Origin: Martensiomyces pterosporus
Lineage: Eukaryota > Kickxellomycota > Kickxellomycetes > Kickxellales > Kickxellaceae
NCBI GenBank assembly: GCA_025201845.1
Contig: MU603933.1
Span: 24,332-88,331, forward strand
Length of the DNA stretch: 64,000 nucleotides
Direction: 5' to 3'
Part shown: positions 29,797 through 38,392 of the stretch, one piece after another
Position numbering within the stretch: position 1 is the first letter of the stretch
Layout of the letters: every line of letters begins with the position of its first letter
Program-made: the position numbers and the translations under genes
The notes under the pieces: model-generated
The model's database searches: none
Told to the model about the DNA's origin: nothing
Seen by the model: the letters and a program-made list of their open reading frames with translations, nothing else

Positions 29797-32700
29797 TGTG
29801 GATTATTCTTGTATGTCTACAGATGTGTGTAAGAGTTCTGGCTTGGCTGCAGAGAGGCAGGGGCTTGGGGAACTATATAGTGATGGCGGCTGTGTGGCCT
29901 GGTCCGGTTGTGGATGAGGGTGGTGTTGCGTAGCCTGTGGCTTGCTGCCTGGGTTGTGAGACTGGTGGAGAAAACAGCTGGAGAAAAGAGAAGATGTGTC
30001 TGTAAAGGAATGGTCTTGTACCTCCTGGCAAAGGCAGCCCGTCCCTTTATATACGGGGCTGGCTGGCGCTCCAGGGAAGCAGCAGCCCAGGTGCAAAGGC
30101 AGCCTGGCGCAGGCGGAGGGGAGAGGCGCAATAGCGGCTGGGTGTGCCACGTCGTGTGCGCCCCTCCTGCCTCCGCCCCTCCCCACAGCACCTGGAGCAA
30201 AGGCAGCGACAATTGCCGCCAAACCCACACATCCTCTGCTCCCAGAATTGTTTACGCCAGGGCACCTTGAGGAATGGGTGGGGGGGTAGCCTGCCCGATT
30301 TAGGGGAGGGCGGCTGCCGGTGCACAAAAGCGTGAGGCTGCTCGGTGCGAAGATTTTCTTTTGTTGCGTGCTGGCGCGGGGAAGACTTTTTGGAATTGCG
30401 CTGTTGCCAGTCAATCCTGGCACGAGCACGCTGCGTGCCAGGTGCGAAAATAGGGCAGTGGCAAATGAGGCAAGCGGCGGACAGAGACTACTGCCTGGTC
30501 CGTGCACGGATGTGAGAAGAAGTAGCCGCTTTAGGCACTCGCGCTTGGCGGCAGGGGCGAATGGGACGAGGCGGCGGTCGCAACTTGTGCAGATCATTGT
30601 GGGAGAGAGCAGTGGCAAATAGGCGCGGTTTGCGCAAGCTCAACTTCACTCGGTGCTGCCGCCGCCGTTGCCGCCGCTGTCGGCAGCAAAGACGCCTTCA
30701 TTGCAGCTGCACCTCTGTCTCATAGCTGTTTGGGGAGGGGGTACAATGCACCGCCGGCATGTCGGTGATGGCGGAATTCGCAGCGCTCGCGGCATGGGGG
30801 ACCTGTGCCAGCAATCAATGGGCTGGACGGCTTCGTGAACACTCATCGAATAAGAAAAAGTGGCCAGTGCGCTGCGTGCCCATCCACCATCTTGCTGCCG
30901 CTGATCAGTTGTCTGGCAGCAAGCACCACACCGACCACCCTTGGAGAGCAGCTGCAATTAATGCGCTTGGCTGCTCTGCCTCCAGTCTATTGCGCCCCTG
31001 GTGTTTCTCCGGTCATGCCAAAGGATAAAGCAAATTGTCTTCTCTCACTTGACAGGTGGCCATAGCGCAGTCTAGTGACCATTCCGCACACCGAGCAGCG
31101 GGCAAAAAAAAAAGGCAGCAGCCAGCTGGGGTGTGTAGGAGATGGCCTGTGCTCACGCACCTTAATTTCGACATTGTAATGCAGCTACATCCGCATAACG
31201 ACAAAATTGGCAGCCTTCCTCCACTCACTGATTCGGTCGTCAGCTGAACTCTGCAAGAGCATACGCACACTCAGCAGCAGTGGCAGCAGCAGCAGCAGTT
31301 AGAGCAAACGCCCCCCTTTTAGTCCTGCCCACGCTTCAGACGTACGTGCCATTCCACATACCCTAGTCACCTGGCCATGTAGGATGCGAGGGCGCAAGGG
31401 CGCGAGGGTACGAGGGCGTGGAAGCCACGGGCCACAAGCAGAGAATGCTGCTTCTGTTCAAAATTGCAGGTGCTGGGTTCTTGTACCGTAGTGAACTCGG
31501 TGCACCGAAGGAAAAGAAGCGGCACGGCGAGCAACCAGCGGAGAATGGAGCTTGCTGCGAATGTGTGTTTGTGCGAAGCATCTGGGTCAGAAGTGCCTAG
31601 GCACAGGGTTGGAAGCACATGGTCTGTGCATTTGTCATATACATCGGCCATTTTATTTCAGATGCGCTAGCAAGCGAGGTTTCAGTGAGGATCGGGCAAA
31701 CAGTTCCCGCCACTGACAGCACTTGTCCTCCATCTCCACTCGGCACCTACGTTCGACGCATTAATAATCAGCTAGCTGCTGGTTTATGCGGTGCTGGCTT
31801 GATCCTTGCCTGAGTCATATCAGCACCAGCAGCACATACAAATGCCCACATGTACAGCGGTACTAGACAAGATGCTATAGTGCGCGGTAGGCAGTGGCGA
31901 AAGGAGGTTGGCTCCCCTGTCGTGTACCTGCACTAGCAGGCAGTGGGATTCAGCACTTGCTTTTGAAACACAGGATACCGTGGTCGCCCCTGCTTCCAGT
32001 CACTCATCTGCAACAATACAGCAGTGAGCTTTGGGGAGGCAAGCAGAGCGATATCCTACCATCACTCTTTGTAGCCGGGTTCCTACTCAGCCACTCTATC
32101 CATCGGCGCTCCCCTTAGCCTCTCTCCGATGACGAGAGATAGCCATCCTGGCGGACAGACGAGCTGCTGCAGGTGCTGCCTATCAGGCCAAATCAGTGCT
32201 GGGTCCCTGCTATTGTTCGCATCTGCCGCACTACTACTCAGGCATCAACAAACAGTAGCCCCTCCCTCCCCATTTGGACCTGGAGTGCCTGAATACCCGT
32301 CGCACCTTGAAGCAACAAAGGTCTAAAATTCACAAAACTGCCTGTTGCATGTAGCGACGGTTCCATTGGAACTCTTGAAGCGCTTTGCCACACAGCCCCG
32401 TGGGGGTGCCCCTTGTTTCCTTGGTACTCGCTCTGAGCTGCCCACAGGGCACGCACACACGTGCAGCGAGAGCAGCACCCAATGCGGCATGCGCGCAAGG
32501 CCACAGCGCCCCGGGCACACGCAAGAGAAAACCTCCACCTGGACAGGCAGTCTGCTCGCCTCTGCCTGCTGCACCTCGCATGCCTCATCCTGTTTTTACT
32601 GCATCCTGTGCTTCGCCGTCAAGGGAGGGCACAAAAAACGCTGCCGCTTCTTTCTGGCTCGAAAATGCTTTCCCACGCACACACGCATGGCCTCCTTCCC

Positions 32701-33095
32701 TTTTGAGGTGAAACATGCCGCTTCTAAATATATTCCTCCGTTTACACTAAGCGGGAATGATTGCCGTCGGTATCCGGGCACGGTGTAGCGTCCTGCGCTG
32801 GGCAGCTGAATCAGCCAATCTGCCAGCTGGGGCCTTTCGCAATCAAGCGATGGAATTTAGCTATCAGCTATGTTCAGGACAGCGCCTCTCAAGCACGCAC
32901 GCAGGCAGGCACTGTCGACGTCCACCGCAATTGCATCATCGTCACATACACATTACAACACTGCCGCGACATGCGCACAGCCAGCGCCACCTTTGCATTT
33001 GCTGCTTGCTGCATTTTTGTGTGCTCTCCACTTTGGCGTTTTAAAAAAAGGCTACAGAAGGCTCAGGCTATGCGCGCTTGTGCCATGGCACCTTT
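29797..33095. other. Long gene-free region upstream of GDH2
   Basis: In about 3.3 kb no ORF on either strand shows a recognisable domain, and the longest (32345-32788, 147 codons) looks random. No tRNA T-loop signature was seen. The left part holds the GDH2 promoter and leader; the rest is unexplained. It could hold noncoding RNA genes or a decayed gene that I cannot identify by eye. Confidence 0.5.
30046..30053 (-). promoter_or_regulatory. Candidate TATA box for GDH2
   Basis: On the minus strand this reads TATATAAA, about 250 bases upstream of the GDH2 start codon. A second A/T element, CTATATAG at 29873-29880, lies closer (about 77 bases upstream). Which one is used cannot be told from sequence. 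Confidence 0.4.
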
Positions 33096-33566
33096 TTACC
33101 ACAGCATGCGGCGGCGCAGCCGGTTGATCTTGATCAGGCGTCTCTTGTAGCCCATCTTCTCCCACTCATCGTCTGCCTGGCGCTGGATCTCCTCGCGTCT
33201 CCACTTCGGACACGGTGCACTCATGAGCACGGCCTGCGGAGGGACATCGAACTTCTTGGCCAGCTTGGACACAGTCCAATGGGCAGGGTCCTCGTTGCGG
33301 AGCTTGCGGATCGCGTGCTTCAGCTCGTCCGTCAGAGGCTTCCTCGGGGTCGGCTTGTATTCGCGGACGGGCGGCGGAAGATCGGCTTCGCTGACCTCTG
33401 GCATGGCCTTTGGCACTCGTGATACAAAAATGCTTCCGTCCTCAAGCGTCTCCGTAAAGTGGACGTTTGTGCCAAGCGACTTCCTCGCTGCTGCTGTGCT
33501 CATGAACGCGGTCGACTGAACGCGAGCTGCTGCTGCTCCAACTGTGCGTGCAAGAAACTGGCTCAT
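33096..33566 (-). CDS. MRPL20: Mitochondrial large-subunit ribosomal protein mL58 (MRPL20 family)
   Basis: The protein has 156 residues. The N-terminus (MSQFLARTVGAAAARVQSTA) is rich in Arg, Ala and Ser without acidic residues, a typical mitochondrial targeting peptide. The core PLTDELKHAIRKLRNEDPAH and WTVSKLAKKFDVPPQAVLM match the fungal MRP-L20 domain, a helix followed by a helix-turn-helix-like segment, and the basic C-terminus (GYKRRLIKINRLRRRMLW) fits rRNA contact. Length is close to yeast Mrpl20 (195). It is intron-free, with divergent transcription relative to the GPCR-like gene at 34188. Confidence 0.75.
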   Translation of the reverse strand: MSQFLARTVGAAAARVQSTAFMSTAAARKSLGTNVHFTETLEDGSIFVSRVPKAMPEVSEADLPPPVREYKPTPRKPLTDELKHAIRKLRNEDPAHWTVSKLAKKFDVPPQAVLMSAPCPKWRREEIQRQADDEWEKMGYKRRLIKINRLRRRMLW

Positions 33567-34187
33567 TTCCGTATGTGTATTTCTCTGCCTTTGGTGCTGC
33601 GGCGTGTTTGTGCAAGCCCGTGTCTGCCAAATGCTGATAGGAACGCCTGATAGTCTTTTTCTTGCGTCTCCGCACTGCTGTGAAAGCGAATTAGCAAAGA
33701 CGAGGCCAGACAGCTATAAAGAATGCTAAAAAATGCAAGCAAAATCAAGAACAAGAAAAGCGTGGAGAGTCCAATTGACAGGCACGCCCCACTGCAGCAA
33801 GCACACTAAAATCTGCAGCGATAACCAAAACAAGCGGCTCATGAGCCGAGCCGAATGTGAACCGCAAGACATTGGCAGCATTCCAGGTAGGCATGCTTGG
33901 CATTGTATATATCCCCGTGTCGTGTGTTGTATATCCTGGCAGCACAAAGAGAAGCCACGCATGTGCGGTGGTTTGGATACTCCGCAAGCTAATGCAAAGC
34001 AGCTTGAGGTCTACCCAAAACCCCTTTGCTACACTCTGGCGTCCTTACAAACTCCAAAACCTGTTTATTTTGCATCTCTATTTTTTCATTATAGTTACAT
34101 AACCATATCGCAGCATTTATTGTGCAATGGCAAGCAAACACTAGACCAGCAGCCAGCAGATATCCAGAGCCTGCAGTTCCTCCATCC
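33567..34187. other. Divergent intergenic region, mL58 / GPCR-like copy 4
   Basis: The region holds both promoters. Short overlapping ORFs (33733-34212 and 33726-33987) look random. Confidence 0.45.
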
Positions 34188-35231
34188 ATGGGGCTACACG
34201 AGGAATATGTAGGCGGGCTGGGGACCTACGCCACAGTCATCTATATACTCTCAGCAGTTACCTCGTTCGTGACATTTCTGTACGGACTGTTCATCATACG
34301 CATTCGACAAACAATCTGGGAGCGGTCGTTTGTGTTCAGGGTTCTTCTTATAATCCAACTGCTAAACCCAGTGCGGTTCATTTTCCGCTCAATACTGACG
34401 CTGGTAAATGTCAGCGACGAGTTTGGGTGCCGCATGCTTCTGTTTCTAAACAACTGCTTCACAGTCATGCCGGTATACCTTTGCGTGTACTGCGTCGTTT
34501 ACATCCAGCTCGTGGCCATACACAAGGTTCCCGCGTCTATCCTCTGGCCACGCTACTTGCTGTTCGCTATCTGCGTTATCTGCACTGTAGGACCCAACGT
34601 CACATATCTCATCGTCTCTAACAAAGTCGCAGGCTTTCCTTCGTTCTGCCACGTGCCGGTGATACCAAACCACAGGCAGTTCGTACTTTTCACATTATGC
34701 AGCTCCCTGTGGACATATCTGGCTGGCGTTGTAAGCCTAATAAGCATGTTTGCGATCCTGGTCCGCATCATCCGCACAACACATGCAACCAAGCGTGCGC
34801 TGGAAAGCACGGTTGATTCATACGAGTATAGCGAGCTGGAAGAGAAAACCAGGAAAACCAAGATGCTGAACCGAACATTGCGTACCGTCGTGTGGTTCCC
34901 ACTCACCCCAATCCTGTCCCTGTGGTTTAACCAGATCCTCACTCCGGTTCGCTACTACACAAGGAAATACGTCAGCTGGATGCAGTATATCAACATCGCG
35001 CTGCTCATGCTCGAGGCAGTGCTTCTCTCGATCGCCTTCGTGGACAACCCCTCGGTCACGGATGCTTTCCACGCATATTGGCGACGCAGGAAGCAAGAGA
35101 GGCATGGTGCCGTCTCTCTTGACGAGGGCCGCGTCGATTCGGGTATAGAGGCAGGCGTTGGCACTCGGGACCAGCCTTTGCCCGATGCCTCGGTTGCCCC
35201 AGACCTAGACTTGCTAGCTGAACTTGAATAG
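34188..35231 (+). CDS. GPCR-like seven-transmembrane protein, dispersed copy 4
   Basis: The first ATG in the frame is at 34188 (MGLHEEYVGGLGTYATV), giving 347 residues and a start that aligns with the other copies. It shares family marks with the tandem genes 30 kb away: FGCR before helix 3, VYCVVYIQLVAIHKV, ICTVGPN in helix 4, a Cys in the second extracellular loop (SFCHVPVIP), MLNRTLRTVVWFPLTP and LWFNQIL in helix 6, and VRYY. It is much more diverged and lies on the opposite strand, so it is an older dispersed paralogue. The helix 7 end is altered (DNPSVTDAFHAYWRRRK). The C-terminal tail is acidic and Ser-containing. The ligand is unknown. Confidence 0.75.
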   Translation: MGLHEEYVGGLGTYATVIYILSAVTSFVTFLYGLFIIRIRQTIWERSFVFRVLLIIQLLNPVRFIFRSILTLVNVSDEFGCRMLLFLNNCFTVMPVYLCVYCVVYIQLVAIHKVPASILWPRYLLFAICVICTVGPNVTYLIVSNKVAGFPSFCHVPVIPNHRQFVLFTLCSSLWTYLAGVVSLISMFAILVRIIRTTHATKRALESTVDSYEYSELEEKTRKTKMLNRTLRTVVWFPLTPILSLWFNQILTPVRYYTRKYVSWMQYINIALLMLEAVLLSIAFVDNPSVTDAFHAYWRRRKQERHGAVSLDEGRVDSGIEAGVGTRDQPLPDASVAPDLDLLAELE

Positions 35232-35306
35232 CCTTTGTAATTCCTGGCCCAGTGATACCACATTCTAATTGTAAGGTGCATCGCCAATGTTGAAACGCAA
35301 AGATGT

Positions 35307-36014
35307 CTAGCGGTGCTTGCACTTGAGGGGATGGGCGGTGGCAGTTGGAGCAGCGCTAGTGGCAGCGTCGGCAGTGGGAGTAGCAGCACTGGTAGGGGCA
35401 GCGGAGATCGAGGAGGCGCCCGGAACCTGGCAGCTATCAGCAGGCAGGGCATCGACCTGGAAGTAGTTAGCACCAATAGGGCTCATCTTGTTCTCCGACA
35501 AATATCCCAGAAGATCGAATTTGGGGCGAGCAGCAGAAACAGACAGCTCAGGGAGCTCCTTTTCCTGCTCAGCAACGACCCAGACAAAGCGTTTGCGACC
35601 ACATCCAGGGAAAGGGTTCGGGTTAAGGTAGGCAGTGCCAGTCGAGTTTCCAGCGCTGACGTTGCCTCCTGGGATGTTGACAACAAGCCAGTGTCTCAGG
35701 AGAGCGCGGTAGGGGTTAGCGCGGGATGGCGCATCTGGATCGACCAGCGCGACGGTGTAGAATTTGGCAGGGTCAGCGCCCCACTGAATGCTGGGTGGCT
35801 GGACAGTCTCGTTTGGAGGGCTGAAGATGTTGCCAAAGTCAACGGCATGCTCGCCCCACTTCACGTCAAGCAAAGTGGAAGGCACAAAATCAACTGGAAG
35901 CACATCAGGAATGACATGGCCGGCCTGAAGCGCAGACCTGGCCTCATTGAGTGTGGAAACAGCATGGGCGCTGGCAGCGCATGCGAGCGAGAACGCGACA
36001 GATGTAAAGCGCAT
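35307..36014 (-). CDS. Secreted phosphatidylethanolamine-binding (PEBP) family protein
   Basis: The 235-residue protein starts MRFTSVAFSLACAASAHA, a good signal peptide with cleavage near residue 18. The PEBP core has the anion-pocket motif DPDAPSRANPYRALLRHW followed by LVVNIPGGNVSAGN, and contains NST and NET sequons. The last 45 residues are a Ser/Ala/Thr linker ending LKCKHR, probably O-glycosylated. PEBP proteins bind phospholipid head groups; fungal relatives include the carboxypeptidase Y inhibitor Tfs1, but the signal peptide points to secretion or the vacuole lumen. It is intron-free. A TATATAAG box on the same strand lies about 117 bases upstream. Confidence 0.85.
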   Translation of the reverse strand: MRFTSVAFSLACAASAHAVSTLNEARSALQAGHVIPDVLPVDFVPSTLLDVKWGEHAVDFGNIFSPPNETVQPPSIQWGADPAKFYTVALVDPDAPSRANPYRALLRHWLVVNIPGGNVSAGNSTGTAYLNPNPFPGCGRKRFVWVVAEQEKELPELSVSAARPKFDLLGYLSENKMSPIGANYFQVDALPADSCQVPGASSISAAPTSAATPTADAATSAAPTATAHPLKCKHR

Positions 36015-36130
36015 ATTTGGGTATCCGCTTGGTGAGGCCGATGGAGGAAAGGCGGACAGAGGAAGAAATGGAGAGGGGTTAAACTAGCGAGCACTGCGAC
36101 TACTTCGCTTGTACGCAGAAGTCTGTTGTG

Positions 36131-36138
36131 CTTATATA
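36131..36138 (-). promoter_or_regulatory. TATA box of the PEBP-family gene
   Basis: TATATAAG on the minus strand, about 117 bases upstream of the start codon at 36014. Confidence 0.55.
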
Positions 36139-36883
36139 CACATGAGCTTTGCGTGCCTTGCACATCGCATTTGCAGCGGCATGCACATCTAGCGATGGCG
36201 CAATGCTGTGGTCGGTTCAGGTGGGGGCAGAGATGGTAGCGGCGATTTTATGTCTAGCAGTCAATTCGCCGCTGTTGATTCTGCAGAAATGTCCCCCCTC
36301 ATTAGATGCTTCATGTCTCCAGTAGGCCACTATTCTCGACAACACACGCCCTCACACACATGAGCGAGCCCGGCAGTCTGACTGAACCTGCTGGTTTGCG
36401 CCCTCCTTATTGGCGTCCAATGTGCTGTTTTCTAGAGCCCTGTCTTGGCGCTGGTGCCACTTGCTAAGCCAGTGGATCCTTCAACCAAGGGTGCCAGTCA
36501 CCTCGTGGACTGCAATGAGGGTTGCCATTGGACGCTCTAGCAAGCGGATACATATGCATCATACGTGCGCATGCAAAGCCCGCACTGCTCGCTTCTGAAA
36601 TCGCAGGGGGTTTCGCTCAGCTGCAATGCAGCCCACGTCCTTGGCCATCTGGCAGTCTGAGCCACAGAGACAGTGATCCAGGTCCGATGAACCAGAGCCA
36701 GAGCGAGTGTCTGGACCAGCAAGCATGCAGACTGCGAGCATTTTGGAGCCAGTCGTGCCTGCATGCGTGCGAAATCCGAAACGGCAGCGCTCCTCGCCTG
36801 GCCAATTAGCCGCCACAGAAAAACTTTTACCCACGTGACAGCGTGAGTCGTAAGGCTAGGACAGGAATCGGAAGGCGTGTGCT

Positions 36884-37047
36884 GCTGAAAACTTTGAGCT
36901 ATCTGCTTCCTCTGCTCGTCTCCCCTGTCCAGTGCTTGCCTGCTCTTCTGATTTAACACACATTAGCTGAAAACTTTGAGCTATCTGCTTCCTCTGCTCG
37001 TCTCCCCTGTCCAGTGCTTGCCTGCTCTTCTGATTTAACACACATTA
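36884..37047. repeat. Perfect 82-bp tandem duplication upstream of the PRPP synthetase gene
   Basis: Two adjacent 82-base units, 36884-36965 and 36966-37047, are identical. The second ends 60 bases before the start codon at 37108, so the repeat lies in the core promoter or 5' leader. The units are pyrimidine-rich on the coding strand. Confidence 0.95.
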
Positions 37048-37107
37048 GTCACCACTTTAATTTCACACTGCTTTCATTTTCCGAAAGCCATACAGAGAGG
37101 TAACAGC

Positions 37108-38205
37108 ATGAAGAATATCGTTGTTCTTACCGGCTCCTCGCACCCCAAGCTCGCGCAGCGCATTGCCGAGTGCCTTGGCGTTGAGCTGTCCGAGTGCAAG
37201 CTGGGAAAGTTCTCGAATCAGGAGACCAGCGTCGAAATCAAGGACTCTGTCCGTGAGAAGCACGTGTATATCATTCAGAGCGGATGCGGGCGTGTCAACG
37301 ACAACGTCATCGAGCTGTTTATTCTTATCCAGGCGTGTCTGATGGGCAGCGCCAAGCGCATCACCGTAGTTACTCCCCTCTTCCCTTACTCGCGCCAGTC
37401 GGAGAAGTCGCAGAAGAAGCGGCTGCCGCAGCACCAGATCGGGTCGGAGATCATGAGCTCGCTGTCGCAGAACCCCGAGGGAGGCTCGTCGCTGCCGCAG
37501 GGGGCTTTTGCGCAGAGCTTCATGGGCATGAGCGTCGGCGAGGGAGGATACCGCCAGTGGTGCGCAAGGGCTGGCACACTGGTTGCCAACCTTCTGCAGG
37601 CTGCTGGTGCCGACCACCTTATCGCAATGGACCTCCACGACCCCCAGTACCAAGGGTTCTTCGAGATCCCTGTTGATCTGATCTATGCTGAGCCATGCAT
37701 CATCCACTGGATCCGCACCGAAATCCCCAACTGGCGCCAGGCCGTCATTGTCTCGCCTGACGCTGGAGGCGCCAAGCGCGCCACGTCGATCTGCAACAAG
37801 CTCAACCTCGACTTTGCGCTCATCCACAAGGAGGACTTGGCAAACACCAAGGAGAGCATGGGTCTGGTTGGCGAGGTCGAGGGCCGCCCTGCAATCATCC
37901 TCGATGATATGATTGATAGCGGAAGCACGGTCGGCCTAGCCTCCGAGATCCTCAAGCGCCACGGCGCCACAGAGATCTATGCGATTGCTGTGCATGGCGT
38001 GTTCTCTGGCCCTGCTCTGGAGATCATTAACAAGTCCCCGCTCACTCAGGTTGCTTGCACAAACACCGTCCCCCAGGAGGAGTTCAGGAAGCAGTGCCCC
38101 AAGCTCGCCACCATCGATATTGCCCCGATGCTCGGCGAGATCATCCGCCGCACATTCTACGGCGAGTCCGTGTCTCAGCTCTTTGTTCACGACGAGCAGT
38201 TCTAA
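37108..38205 (+). CDS. Ribose-phosphate pyrophosphokinase family protein with internal insert
   Basis: The 365-residue, intron-free gene has two PRTase-type halves. Visible marks are VVLTGSSHPKLAQRIAECLG at the start, VTPLFPYSRQ, catalytic-type His177 in MDLHDPQYQGFF, and the PRPP loop ILDDMIDSGSTVGLASE (264-280). Compared with the standard enzyme (about 318 residues) about 48 residues are inserted at 101-152. Substrate-loop residues differ too: YSRQSEKSQKK replaces the usual YARQDKKDK, and HKEDLANTKE replaces the flexible-loop KERK. PRS proteins make PRPP for purine, pyrimidine, His, Trp and NAD synthesis. The insert recalls the non-homologous regions of yeast Prs1/Prs5 and the animal PRPP synthetase-associated proteins, so a regulatory partner subunit is possible. 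An 82-bp duplication precedes the start. Confidence 0.88.
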   Translation: MKNIVVLTGSSHPKLAQRIAECLGVELSECKLGKFSNQETSVEIKDSVREKHVYIIQSGCGRVNDNVIELFILIQACLMGSAKRITVVTPLFPYSRQSEKSQKKRLPQHQIGSEIMSSLSQNPEGGSSLPQGAFAQSFMGMSVGEGGYRQWCARAGTLVANLLQAAGADHLIAMDLHDPQYQGFFEIPVDLIYAEPCIIHWIRTEIPNWRQAVIVSPDAGGAKRATSICNKLNLDFALIHKEDLANTKESMGLVGEVEGRPAIILDDMIDSGSTVGLASEILKRHGATEIYAIAVHGVFSGPALEIINKSPLTQVACTNTVPQEEFRKQCPKLATIDIAPMLGEIIRRTFYGESVSQLFVHDEQF

Positions 38206-38392
38206 GCTCCCTGGCAACTCTACACCCAAACGCACACTTAATACACAAGATCCGATACCAATACTGTTTATCCCTCCACTCTGCCTCTCCTTCCCTGCCA
38301 GCTGGAAATATGTTCTAGTTGGTGTCTGCTGACTTTAATAGAAATGGAAAATGTTGAGGGTGGGAAGCAAGTGTGAAGAGGAGGGTGCTCTT

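Larger units (their letters stand above)
36015..37107. other. Divergent intergenic region, PEBP gene / PRPP synthetase gene
   Basis: About 1.1 kb with no supported gene. It contains the PEBP TATA box (36131), a CCAAT element (36803-36807), CCACGTGA (36831-36838) and an 82-base perfect tandem duplication at 36884-37047. The right half is the PRPP synthetase promoter and leader. Confidence 0.5.

Noticed and set aside
32345..32788. 147-codon plus-strand ORF in the large gap
   Set aside because: Cys/His/Thr-rich, random-looking translation, no promoter or homologous motif seen.
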